This document shows positions 42,521 to 50,962 of a stretch of 64,000 nt of DNA, one piece after another. The stretch lies in the NCBI RefSeq assembly GCF_900115345.1, contig NZ_FOWC01000018.1, positions 62,001-126,000 of the forward strand. The letters run 5' to 3'. Source of the DNA: Amycolatopsis rubida (GTDB lineage: Bacteria > Actinomycetota > Actinomycetes > Mycobacteriales > Pseudonocardiaceae). The stretch's first letter is position 1, and the number at the start of each line of letters is the position of its first letter. A program made the translations under genes and the position numbers. A model generated the notes under the pieces. It did no database searches and was not told where the DNA came from. It worked only from the letters and a program-made list of their open reading frames with translations.

Positions 42521-42916
42521 ATGGACACGTTTGGCATGACGAAGTGGGAAGAGCACGTGGCGAGCGGCGAGGAGGGCGGCCCGCGCGTCGCCTGCGTGCA
42601 CGCCGCGATGGAGTACTCCGGCGTGATCCAGGGTGCGGCCACGGGCGACTACCTGCTGTACTACCCGGGCGAGGGCTACGACGGCGGCGCGACCACGTCG
42701 CCGGGCTACGACCGGTTCGACGGCACTGTCGACGGCCGCCGCGGCACGTTCGTCGTCCGCCAGGAGTGGAGCTTCGATCCGAAGAGCATCAGCTCGAAAT
42801 TCGAGGTCGTGCCGGGCTCTGGGACCGGCGAACTGGCAGCCATCGGCGGCACCGGCACAGTGCACGGGGTGCTGGGCGAGCCGACCGTGTCCTACACCTT
42901 CGACTACACGCTCTGA
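42521..42916 (+). CDS. DUF3224 domain protein
   Basis: 131 residues from ATG 42521 (MDTFGMTKWEEHVASG). A small beta-barrel domain: HAAMEYSGVIQGAATGDYLLYYP, GYDRFDGTVDGRRGTFVVRQEW and GTGTVHGVLGEPTVSYTFDY match DUF3224 (allene-oxide-cyclase-like barrel). Function unknown. Two earlier in-frame ATGs at 42491 and 42500 lie in the operator, so the later start is preferred; a GGGGTGAG precedes it. Probably controlled by the divergent WYL protein. Confidence 0.85.
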   Translation: MDTFGMTKWEEHVASGEEGGPRVACVHAAMEYSGVIQGAATGDYLLYYPGEGYDGGATTSPGYDRFDGTVDGRRGTFVVRQEWSFDPKSISSKFEVVPGSGTGELAAIGGTGTVHGVLGEPTVSYTFDYTL

Positions 42917-42927
42917 AGGAGGCCGGG

Positions 42928-44046
42928 ATGCTGGAGGTGCCGCGAGAACAGGCGCTGGCGTACCGGATCGCCGAGCAGGGACTGCACCGCTCTGTCGCCG
43001 ATCCGCACGACCTGCCGCTGCTGGACCTCGGACTGCAGGACAGCATGCGTGACACCGCCCTGCTCTCGCTGGCGGCGCGGATGCCGGATCCGGTCACCCC
43101 GGAGTCCCTTGTGGACGACCAGCGGCTCGCACTGGTGTGGTCGCATCGCGGGGCACCGCACTTCCACCGGCGCGCGGATTTGCCGGAGCTGGCAGCCGCC
43201 TTGATACCGATCGACGATCCGGACGCGCTGGCGCGGATGTTGTGGCAGAAGAAGGACATCCAAGCGGCTGACGAGTCCCCTGTGGACATTGTGTTCACCA
43301 CCGCGCGGGCGATCCGCAAGGTGGTCACCAAGCCGATGACCAAGGGCATGGTGAGCGGAGAAATCACGAAGCTGCTGCCGCCCTCGTTCAGCCGGTGGTG
43401 CCGCGGCTGCAACGCCACTCATGTGCACGAGCAGCTCATGCGTATCGCTTCGCTCCACGGCGGGACGCGGCTCGAAGCCGGGCAGAGTCCCGCGACACTC
43501 GCGCCGCTGGAGGGTCGCGGACGGATGTCCACCCGTCCGGTTCCGGCGGCGGTTTCGCGGGTGCTTGAGCAGTACTTGCGCTTCAACGGACCCGCGACCT
43601 CGGGTGACGCGGCTGGTTTTGCCGGCACGGCTAGGACGTGCGTAACCGAGACTTGGCCTTCCGCGGTCACCGAGGTCAAGGTGGACAGCCGACGGGCCTT
43701 CATCCCGGATGATCGGTTGGCCGCGTTGGAGAACCCGCCCTCGCCTGCCGGAGTACGTCTGTTGCCGCCGCTCGATCCGTACACGCAGGGCCGCGACAAG
43801 GCCGTCCTCGTTCCGGACAAAGCGCGGGCGAAAGAGGTGTGGAAAATTCTCGGCAGCCCTGGCGCGTTATTAGTCGACGGCGAAATTCTGGGCACTTGGC
43901 GTATGAAGGCTTCCGGCAAACGGCTGGCTTTCACGCTGGCCGAATTCGATCCGCTCCGCCGCTCGGACCGCGCGGCGGCCGAGGACGAGGCAGGCCGTGC
44001 CGCGTCCGCGCGGGGCTACCAGGACTTTTCCGTGACCTGGGCTTGA
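42928..44046 (+). CDS. Winged-helix DNA-binding domain protein (YcaQ/HTH_42-like)
   Basis: 372 residues with a very strong AAGGAGG at 42916-42922. The N-terminal part (EQALAYRIAEQGLHR, LDLGLQDSMRDTALLSLAARM) and LALVWSHRGAPHFHRRADLPEL with its conserved HRR match the HTH_42 family, which includes the YcaQ/AlkX-type DNA glycosylases that unhook crosslinks. The middle FNGPATSGDAAGFAG and the C-terminal LLPPLDPYTQGRDKAVLVPD are also family features. I cannot confirm glycosylase catalytic residues. Immediately downstream of the DUF3224 gene. Confidence 0.82.
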   Translation: MLEVPREQALAYRIAEQGLHRSVADPHDLPLLDLGLQDSMRDTALLSLAARMPDPVTPESLVDDQRLALVWSHRGAPHFHRRADLPELAAALIPIDDPDALARMLWQKKDIQAADESPVDIVFTTARAIRKVVTKPMTKGMVSGEITKLLPPSFSRWCRGCNATHVHEQLMRIASLHGGTRLEAGQSPATLAPLEGRGRMSTRPVPAAVSRVLEQYLRFNGPATSGDAAGFAGTARTCVTETWPSAVTEVKVDSRRAFIPDDRLAALENPPSPAGVRLLPPLDPYTQGRDKAVLVPDKARAKEVWKILGSPGALLVDGEILGTWRMKASGKRLAFTLAEFDPLRRSDRAAAEDEAGRAASARGYQDFSVTWA

Positions 44047-44067
44047 CCGGCGGGCTAGAGTTCGGAC

Positions 44068-45018
44068 GTGCTGAAATGGCTGCTCGACTCAGACCCGACG
44101 CTGCGCTGGCAGGTCGAACGGGACTTAGCGGACGCGCCGCCCGAGGTCTGGACGGCCACCCGGCACCAGATCGCGACCGAGGGCTTCGGCGCGCAACTCC
44201 TCGCCCGGCAGGACCCGGACCGACAATGGGCGGGCGGCGCTTTCTTCCCCGCGCGATTCGAGCCCGGCCCCGATAGCGGACAGCCGTGGACGGCCACCAC
44301 CTGGTCGCTCAATATGCTGCGCGAATGGGGCATGGATCCGGCGGTGCTGCGCGCTAACCGAACTGCCGAATTGATCGCCGAGAATTCCCGATGGGAATAC
44401 GACAATCTGCCGTACTGGGACGGCGAGGTCGACGTCTGCATCAATGCCTGGACGCTCGCGAACGGCGGCTGGCTCGGCGTCGACGTCTCCCGCCTCGCCC
44501 ATTGGTTCCCCGAGCACCAGTTGGCCGACGGCGGCTGGAACTGCGAATGGGTCGACGGGTCGAAGCGCTCGTCCTTCCACTCGACGCTGAACGCGATGAA
44601 GGGTTTGCTCGCCTACGACATCGCGACCGGCGGCACCGACGAGACGCACGCCGCCCGCCGCGCCGGTGAGGAGTATCTGCTGGAGCGTCGTCTGCTCTAC
44701 CGGCTTTCGACCGGCGAGCAGGTGGCGTCCTGGGTCGACCACTTCGCGTACCCCGTGCGGTGGCACTACAGCGCGATCAACGCCCTCGAATATTTCCGCG
44801 AAGCCGCCATCGTGGACGACATTCCGCCTGACCCGCGTCTCGCCGATGCCGTGGAACGGGTTCGCGCCGCCCGACAGCCGGACGGAACCTGGTTGCAGGA
44901 CGGCCGATCGCGCGGCGACATGTGGTTCGAGGTCGACGTCCCGGCCGGGGAGCCTTCGAAGTGGCTGACGCTGTACGGCACCCGAATTCTGTCCTGGTGG
45001 GACTCGGCACAGTCCTAA
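44068..45018 (+). CDS. Squalene-cyclase-like alpha/alpha-barrel protein
   Basis: 316 residues, GTG start. The product resembles squalene cyclase/prenyltransferase beta barrels: repeated helices with ADGGWNCEWVD (a QW-like motif), NGGWLGVDVSRLAHWFPEHQ, and ARQPDGTWLQDG. It lacks the DxDD motif of terpene cyclases and is too short for one. Its beginning (MLKWLLDSDPTLRWQVERDL) is typical of a hypothetical actinobacterial family. Function unknown. Overlaps the convergent sulfatase-modifying-factor-like gene by four bases. Confidence 0.72.
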   Translation: MLKWLLDSDPTLRWQVERDLADAPPEVWTATRHQIATEGFGAQLLARQDPDRQWAGGAFFPARFEPGPDSGQPWTATTWSLNMLREWGMDPAVLRANRTAELIAENSRWEYDNLPYWDGEVDVCINAWTLANGGWLGVDVSRLAHWFPEHQLADGGWNCEWVDGSKRSSFHSTLNAMKGLLAYDIATGGTDETHAARRAGEEYLLERRLLYRLSTGEQVASWVDHFAYPVRWHYSAINALEYFREAAIVDDIPPDPRLADAVERVRAARQPDGTWLQDGRSRGDMWFEVDVPAGEPSKWLTLYGTRILSWWDSAQS

Positions 45019-45629
45019 CGGGACCGTGCGACGCGAAAGCCGACGTCGTCCACCCGGAACGTCGGGTGACTCCGGCGACGCACCGACACCCGGACGCTCC
45101 AGTGCTCGTCCGCCCAGCCGCCGCCCTTGAGCACCCGGTACTCGCCGTAGACCGCCGGGTCGTAGAGATCCCAGCACCAGTCCCAGGTGTTGCCAAGCAA
45201 ATCATAAGCGCCCCAGGCATTCGGACGCTTCTCGCCGGGCGGATGCAGCCGACCTCCGGAGTTCCCTTCGTACCAGGCGATCTCGTCCAGGTCTCCGTAC
45301 CTCGGGCCCTCGGTGCCCGCTCGGCAGGCGTGCTCCCATTCGGCTTCACCAGGCAACCGGTAGCCGGGTGCCGACCGATCCCATTCCACTTCGCCGCCTT
45401 CAAGCCGATACGCCGGTGCCAGTCCGTCCCGTTCGGACAGTGTGTTGCAGAACCGCACCGCGTCCAACCAGGACACTTCGACGGCAGGCAGACCATCGCC
45501 GCCGTTGTATTGCTCCTGGGTGACCGGGAACGCACCAAGCTCGAACGCGGGCACGTCGACTGTCCAGCTACGTTCTGTCCGCCGGTCGGTGAGCCGCACC
45601 CTTCCCGGCGGAATCGGGACCATCCGCAC
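45015..45629 (-). CDS. Formylglycine-generating-enzyme-like (SUMF1/FGE-sulfatase) domain protein
   Basis: 204 residues. Family marks are MVPIPPGRVRLTDR, FELGAFPVTQEQY, PAVEVSWLDAVRFCN, YRLPGEAEWEHACRAGTEG, LLGNTWDWCWDLYD and VLKGGGWADEHWSVRVSVRR followed by VGFRVAR. In true FGE the copper-binding cysteine pair sits just before this end; here the place reads SVRVSVRRRSHPTFR without Cys, so sulfatase-activating activity is unlikely. It is shorter than FGE (about 280-370). The start is a GTG; MVPIPPG six bases later is possible. Confidence 0.8.
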   Translation of the reverse strand: MRMVPIPPGRVRLTDRRTERSWTVDVPAFELGAFPVTQEQYNGGDGLPAVEVSWLDAVRFCNTLSERDGLAPAYRLEGGEVEWDRSAPGYRLPGEAEWEHACRAGTEGPRYGDLDEIAWYEGNSGGRLHPPGEKRPNAWGAYDLLGNTWDWCWDLYDPAVYGEYRVLKGGGWADEHWSVRVSVRRRSHPTFRVDDVGFRVARSR

Positions 45630-45639
45630 CGTGCCGAGG

Positions 45640-46767
45640 CTAGCCGATCAACGCGGGGGTGTCGCCGGGATTCACCGCCAGCCGATAACCGCGCTTGACC
45701 ACTGTCTGCACCACACCGGTACCGCCGAGGGACGTCCGCAACCGGCCGATCGCCGTCTCCACCGCGTGCCCCTCGCCGCCGGACGGAAGCTCGACGGACA
45801 ACTCCCGTCGCGCGACCACCCGGCCGGGCTCCCGTGCGAGGGCGCGCAGAAGCGCCATCGGGGCTGGAGCGATCTCGCGCCATTCGCCGTCGACCAGCGC
45901 GCCAGTGCCACGGATCTGCAACACATGACCGGCGGCGTACAACGTCGGCGAAGCAGTGGCCAACGCGTCCGCGACGGTTCTCGCCAGCGCACCGATCCGC
46001 GACCGTCTCGGTTGGACAGTCGGGATGCCCAGCGAGGCGAGCGGCGCGGCTGTGATCGGACCCACACACGCCACGACCACGCGGCTGCTCAACACCTCGA
46101 TCAGCGCACCGAGACGACCGGTCCGCCGCGCCATTGCGACAGTGGACGCGGCAGCGGGCGCGCTCGTGAACGGCAACGCGTCGATTGTTCCTTCCAGGAC
46201 CGCGTCCAACAGCCGGTCGAGCGGTCCCGGATCTGCCGGAGCCACCCATCGATACACCGGGATCTCGATCACCTCAGCGCCGGCCTGCCGAAGAGCGTGC
46301 GCGAAGTACGGCAGCGGCTCACCGTGCAACTGCAGCGCAATCCGTCGTCCGTCTATTCCGGACTGCGTTAGGTACTGCAACAGCTCCGCGCTGCTTTCCG
46401 ACGCGGGCGAGTAGTCCTCTGCCAACCCGGCCGCCCGCACCGCCCCAGCTGCCTTCGGACCCCGAGTCAGCAGCGAAGCGTTCGACAGATGATCGAGCAC
46501 CTTCTCGCCGAGACCCCAGCCCTCCGCAGCCTCAATCCAACCGCGAAAGCCGATCCCGGTCGTCGCCACCACCATGTCCACCGGCGACTCCAGCAACCGC
46601 ATCGTCGCCGCGTGCAGTTCAGTGTCGTCGGCCAGCGGCACGATCCGGATCGCCGGTCCATACCGGACGGCAGCACCCTGGCGCACCAGCAGCGCGCCCA
46701 ATTCCTCAGCCCGGCGCGCTGCCGTGATTCCCACCGTGAACCCGGCCAGTGGCCGGACGTCCGTCAC
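45640..46767 (-). CDS. nnaR: NnaR: HemD-OmpR fusion regulator of nitrate/nitrite assimilation
   Basis: 375 residues. Residues ~1-265 form a uroporphyrinogen-III synthase-like domain (LAGFTVGITAARRAEELG; PFTSAPAAASTVAMARRTG; VVVACVGPITAAPLASLGI). Residues ~285-370 form an OmpR-type winged helix (APAPMALLRALAREPGRVVARRELSVELP, VETAIGRLRTSLGG, TVVKRGYRL). This fusion is NnaR, described in mycobacteria as an activator of nitrate/nitrite genes. GTG start overlaps the nirD stop, so it is the last gene of the operon it probably regulates. Confidence 0.9.
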   Translation of the reverse strand: MTDVRPLAGFTVGITAARRAEELGALLVRQGAAVRYGPAIRIVPLADDTELHAATMRLLESPVDMVVATTGIGFRGWIEAAEGWGLGEKVLDHLSNASLLTRGPKAAGAVRAAGLAEDYSPASESSAELLQYLTQSGIDGRRIALQLHGEPLPYFAHALRQAGAEVIEIPVYRWVAPADPGPLDRLLDAVLEGTIDALPFTSAPAAASTVAMARRTGRLGALIEVLSSRVVVACVGPITAAPLASLGIPTVQPRRSRIGALARTVADALATASPTLYAAGHVLQIRGTGALVDGEWREIAPAPMALLRALAREPGRVVARRELSVELPSGGEGHAVETAIGRLRTSLGGTGVVQTVVKRGYRLAVNPGDTPALIG

Positions 46768-47096
46768 GGCGATCCCACCTCGATCACCCCGTCCCGTAAG
46801 CGAACCGGATACACCGGGACCGAAACCCCTTCCGCGTCGAGACACGCGCCGCTGCGGAGCGAGAACCGTTCTTTGTAGACCGGCGACGCGACCACCGGCT
46901 CTCCCCCGGCGTCGCCGACGATACCGCGAGAAAGCACGGCCGCGCCGCTGCACGGGTCCCAATTGGACAGTGCGTACCAACCGTCGCCGGTGTGGAACAC
47001 CGCGACCTGCCGGTCGTCGATCAACGCCGCGGCTCCGGAGAACGCCCGGATCTCCGCGGCCGCGCACACCGCGGTCCAGGATGAGGTCATGGTCAT
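46764..47096 (-). CDS. nirD: Assimilatory nitrite reductase small subunit NirD
   Basis: 110 residues. NirD is the Rieske-fold small subunit of NADH-dependent nitrite reductase. The segments WYALSNWDPCSGAAVLSRGIVGD and VVASPVYKERFSLRSGACLD are diagnostic; like other NirD proteins it lacks the CxH/CxxH cluster ligands. The start ATG at 47096 overlaps the nirB stop (ATGA), and its stop overlaps nnaR (GTGA). Confidence 0.94.
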   Translation of the reverse strand: MTMTSSWTAVCAAAEIRAFSGAAALIDDRQVAVFHTGDGWYALSNWDPCSGAAVLSRGIVGDAGGEPVVASPVYKERFSLRSGACLDAEGVSVPVYPVRLRDGVIEVGSP

Positions 47097-49597
47097 CGCC
47101 GCACCTCCGGAACTCCCAGCAGCACCGGAATCTTCTGCTCCCGTTCCGCGCGGAACGAGATCGACGGGTCCGGCGTCCCCGGCGCGTTCACGAACGAGCT
47201 GAACCGCGCCAGCTTGTCCGGATCCTCCAGTACCCCTCGCCATTCGTCGGTGTAACCCTCGATGTGTTTCGCCATCGCCGCGTCCAAGTCCTCGCAGATG
47301 CCGAGGCTGTCGTCCACGATCACCGCACGCAGATGGCCAAGCCCGCCGTCGAGTTCCTCGATCCACGGTGCCGTGCGCTGCAACCGATCCGCCGTGCGCA
47401 CGTAGAACATCAGGAACCGGTCAATCGTGCGGACCAGGGTTTCGGTGTCCACGTCAGACACCAGCAGTTCCGCGTGCCGTGGTGTCGCTCCGCCATTGCC
47501 GCCGACGTAGAGATTCCATCCGTGCTCGGTCGCGATCACACCGAAGTCCTTGCCGCGCGCTTCAGCACATTCACGCGCGCATCCGGACACCCCGGCCTTG
47601 ATCTTGTGCGGTGACCGCAGGCCGCGATACCGCAACTCCAGATCGATCGCCAACCCCACGCTGTCCTGGACGCCATAGCGGCACCAAGTCGAGCCGACAC
47701 AGGATTTAACCGTCCGCAACGACTTTCCGTACGCGTGCCCGGACTCGAAGCCCGCGTCGACCAGCCGTCGCCAGATGTCTGGCAGCTGGTCCACAGTGGC
47801 CCCGAACAGGTCGATCCGCTGTCCGCCGGTGATCTTCGTATACAGCCTGAAATCCTGCGCGACCTGTGCGATCACCATCAGCTTCTCCGGGGTGATCTCG
47901 CCGCCGGGAATCCGCGGCACCACCGAATAGCTGCCGTTGCGCTGTATGTTCGCCAGGAACCGGTCATTCGTGTCCTGCAGCGCCGCCTGCTCGCCGCCGA
48001 GGATGTGCCCGTTGCCCAGCGTCGCCAGGATCGACGCCACCGCGGGCTTGCACACCGCGCAACCCGTTCCGGTGCCGTACCGGCTCACTATCTCGCTAAA
48101 CGTCGCCATCCGCGTCGCACGGATGATCTCGAACAGTTCCGCACGGGACTGCGCGAAGTGCTCGCACAACGCCTTCGACTGCTCGACCCCGCACGCGTTC
48201 AGCAGCTTCGCCAGCATCGGCACGCACGAGCCACACGACGTTCCCGCCCGCGTGCACGCCTTCAGCTTCGCAACCGAATCGCGGCCGTCCTCGGTGATCG
48301 CCCGGGTCAGCGCGCCCTTGGAAACCCCGTTGCACGAACAGACCTGCGCCTCGTCCGGCAACGCGTCCACGCCGACCGCCGCACCGCCGCCGGCCGGGGC
48401 GAGCAACGCGCCCGGGTCGGCGGGCAGCGGACGGCCGACCAACGCCCGCAGCGTGTTGTACTCCGCCGCGTCGCCGACCAGGACCCCGCCGAGCAACGTC
48501 CGGCCATCGCCGGTCACCACAAGCTTCTTGTACGTCCCGGCCACGGCGTCGTTCACCGCGACTTCCAGCGCTCCTTCGGTGGCCGCGTGCGCGTCGCCGA
48601 AACTCGCGACGTCCACGCCCATCAGCTTCAGCTTCGTCGCGGTGTCCGGTTCGGGGAAGCTCGCCGTCGTGCCGGTGAGTTGCGCCGCGACCACCTCCGC
48701 CATCGCGTACCCGGGCGCGACGATGCCGTACACCCGGCCCTCGACCGCCGCGCACTCGCCGATCGCGTAGACCGCCGAGTCGCTGGTCCGGCACGTCGCG
48801 TCGACCAGCACGCCACCGCGCTCGCCAACGTCCAAACCGGACTCCCGGGCCAAGTCGTCCCGAGGACGGATACCGGCGGAGAAGACCACCAGGTCGACGT
48901 CCAGCTCCGTAGCGTTGCCCAGCCGAGCCAGCAACCGCGATCCGTCCGCCTTGATCGCGTCCGTCGAGGTTCCGGTGTGGACGGTCACGTCGAGGTTCGT
49001 AATCAGCCGCCGCAACAGACCGCCGCCGCCATCGTCGACCTGCAACGGCATCAACCGCGGTGCCATCTCCACCACGTGCGGCGACAGTCCCATGTCCCGC
49101 AACGCCTTCGCCGCCTCCAGGCCGAGAAGGCCGCCGCCGATCACCATCGCGGCACGACGTCCGCGACCCTGCCGTTCAGCCGCGGCTCGAATCGCGTCGA
49201 GGTCTTCGATCGTCCGGTACACGAACACGCCCGGCAGATCCCGCCCCGGCACCGGCGGCACGAACGGACGCGAACCGGTCGCCAGCACCAGCGAGTCGTA
49301 TGGCTCAACATGTCCGGAAGCCGTTGTCACCGTCCTGGCTTCGCGATCCACTGACACCACAACTTCGCCAAGGCGAAGATCGACCGTGTCGTCGTCCGCG
49401 TAGTCCGATCCCGGCAACGCCAACGCGGCCGGATCCCAGCTGTCCACATAGGAAGTCAGCGCTACCCGGTCGTAAGCGGGACGGCTCTCCTCGCCGAAGA
49501 CGACAACCCGCCACTCGCCCGCCGCGTCTGCCGCGCGAAGCGCCTCCACGAACCGGTGCGCGACCATGCCGTGCCCGGCGACCACCACTGTAGGCAT
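47093..49597 (-). CDS. nirB: Assimilatory nitrite reductase large subunit NirB
   Basis: 834 residues; reduces nitrite to ammonium with NADH. Domains in order: FAD/NAD oxidoreductase (VVVAGHGMVAHRFVEAL; VIGGGLLGLEAAKALRDMGL), a BFD-like [2Fe-2S] region (CSCNGVSKGAL...CTRAGTSCGSC), the ferredoxin-like half domain (GSYSVVPRIPGGEITPEKL) and the siroheme/4Fe-4S site (CVGSTWCRYG and SGCARECAEARGKDFG). All cluster cysteines are present. Starts one base after the transporter stop; nirD overlaps its end. Confidence 0.96.
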   Translation of the reverse strand: MPTVVVAGHGMVAHRFVEALRAADAAGEWRVVVFGEESRPAYDRVALTSYVDSWDPAALALPGSDYADDDTVDLRLGEVVVSVDREARTVTTASGHVEPYDSLVLATGSRPFVPPVPGRDLPGVFVYRTIEDLDAIRAAAERQGRGRRAAMVIGGGLLGLEAAKALRDMGLSPHVVEMAPRLMPLQVDDGGGGLLRRLITNLDVTVHTGTSTDAIKADGSRLLARLGNATELDVDLVVFSAGIRPRDDLARESGLDVGERGGVLVDATCRTSDSAVYAIGECAAVEGRVYGIVAPGYAMAEVVAAQLTGTTASFPEPDTATKLKLMGVDVASFGDAHAATEGALEVAVNDAVAGTYKKLVVTGDGRTLLGGVLVGDAAEYNTLRALVGRPLPADPGALLAPAGGGAAVGVDALPDEAQVCSCNGVSKGALTRAITEDGRDSVAKLKACTRAGTSCGSCVPMLAKLLNACGVEQSKALCEHFAQSRAELFEIIRATRMATFSEIVSRYGTGTGCAVCKPAVASILATLGNGHILGGEQAALQDTNDRFLANIQRNGSYSVVPRIPGGEITPEKLMVIAQVAQDFRLYTKITGGQRIDLFGATVDQLPDIWRRLVDAGFESGHAYGKSLRTVKSCVGSTWCRYGVQDSVGLAIDLELRYRGLRSPHKIKAGVSGCARECAEARGKDFGVIATEHGWNLYVGGNGGATPRHAELLVSDVDTETLVRTIDRFLMFYVRTADRLQRTAPWIEELDGGLGHLRAVIVDDSLGICEDLDAAMAKHIEGYTDEWRGVLEDPDKLARFSSFVNAPGTPDPSISFRAEREQKIPVLLGVPEVRR

Positions 49598-49598
49598 T

Positions 49599-50936
49599 TC
49601 AGACCTCCGCTCCCGCCAACGCCACCTGTGCGCGCACCACAGGCTTGCGCAGGTAGCCGAACCACGTCACGCCCACGCACACCGCGTAGAAGACCAGGAA
49701 TCCGACGAACGCCGGAACGCCGCTGTGCGCGGCGGCGAACGACTGCCGGAACGCGAGGTTGATGAACAACCCGCCCAGCGCACCGACCGCACCGGCCAAT
49801 CCGATCAACGCGCCGGACAGCCGCCGCGCGTTGCGCAATTCGGTCGCCTCGTCCGCTCCGGCCTGGATGGCGGCCCGCGCCTTTACCTGGAAGATCGCCG
49901 GGATCATCTTGTATGTCGATCCGTTGCCGATTCCGGTGAGCACGAACAAAACGATGAACGCGGCGGTAAAGGTCGCCAGCGAGTCAGCCGAGGACGCCAG
50001 CACCAGCACCACGGTCGCCAACGCCATCGCACCGAACGTCGCGAAGGTGACCCGGCCGCCGCCGATGCGGTCCGACAGCCATCCGCCGATCGGCCGGGAC
50101 AGTGAACCCAGCAGCGGGCCGAGGAACGTCACCGCGGCCGCCTGCAACGGCGTCCGGCCGAACTGGTTCTGCAGCACCAAACCGAAGGCGAAGCTGTAGC
50201 CGATGAAGGAACCGAACGTGCCGACGTACAGCAGCGACATCACCCAGGTGTGTCCATAACGGACTACCTCGCGCATGGCCTTGGTGTCGCCGCGAACGCT
50301 GGCCAAGTTGTCCATGAACAACGCGGCACACGTCGCGGCGATGACGATCAGCGGGAGGTAGAGGTAGAGAACCAGTCGTGGCGCGGTCGCCCCCACGGTG
50401 CCGATGACGAGAAGCCCGACGAGCTGAATTACCGCAACGCCAAGGTTTCCGCCGCCGGCGTTCAACCCGAGTGCCCAGCCCTTGTGCCGTTCTGGATAAA
50501 AGGTGTTGATGTTCGTCATCGACGACGCGAAGTTGCCGCCGCCGACCCCGCCGAGCGCGGCCATCAGCACGAACGTGCCCAGCGAGGTACCCGGGTGCAG
50601 CACGATGGCGGTCAGCACCGCCGGAATGAGCAGCAGCACGGCGCTGCTGACTGTCCAATTGCGACCGCCGAAGCGCGCGACCGCGAAGGTGTACGGGATC
50701 CGCATGATCGCCCCGACCACCGTCGGGGTGGAGACGAGCAGGAATTTGTCCGCCGCGCTGAACCCGTAGGCCGGGCCCATGAACAGCACCACCACCGACC
50801 ACAAGGTCCAGATCGAGAAGCCGATGTGCTCGGAAAACACGGAAAACCACAGATTGCGCCGGGCGACGCGCTTGCCGGTCGTTTCCCAGAACTCGTCGTC
50901 CTCGGGATCCCAGTGCTCGATCCAACGGCGGGTCAT
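49599..50936 (-). CDS. Nitrate/nitrite transporter (NarK/NasA, MFS)
   Basis: 445 residues with 12 predicted helices. The nitrate signatures are present: the Arg-containing helix around ALGGVGGGNFASSMTNINTFYP (NS-1) and FVLTGIGNGSTYKMIPAIFQ (NS-2), both Gly-rich. Takes up nitrate (and possibly exports or imports nitrite) for the reductases beside it. Start ATG 50936 follows AGGAGG; another ATG at 50966 overlaps the previous gene and would add ten residues. Begins MTRRWIEHWDPEDDEFW, typical of the actinobacterial transporters. Confidence 0.94.
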   Translation of the reverse strand: MTRRWIEHWDPEDDEFWETTGKRVARRNLWFSVFSEHIGFSIWTLWSVVVLFMGPAYGFSAADKFLLVSTPTVVGAIMRIPYTFAVARFGGRNWTVSSAVLLLIPAVLTAIVLHPGTSLGTFVLMAALGGVGGGNFASSMTNINTFYPERHKGWALGLNAGGGNLGVAVIQLVGLLVIGTVGATAPRLVLYLYLPLIVIAATCAALFMDNLASVRGDTKAMREVVRYGHTWVMSLLYVGTFGSFIGYSFAFGLVLQNQFGRTPLQAAAVTFLGPLLGSLSRPIGGWLSDRIGGGRVTFATFGAMALATVVLVLASSADSLATFTAAFIVLFVLTGIGNGSTYKMIPAIFQVKARAAIQAGADEATELRNARRLSGALIGLAGAVGALGGLFINLAFRQSFAAAHSGVPAFVGFLVFYAVCVGVTWFGYLRKPVVRAQVALAGAEV

Positions 50937-50962
50937 GGCGTCCTCCTCGTTACCGGGGGCGG

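Noticed and set aside
45015..45629. True formylglycine-generating enzyme (sulfatase activator)
   Set aside because: The active-site Cys pair near the C-terminus is missing and no sulfatase is nearby.
46764..47096. Degenerate Rieske protein in NirD
   Set aside because: Absence of cluster ligands is normal for NirD, so it is not evidence of decay.
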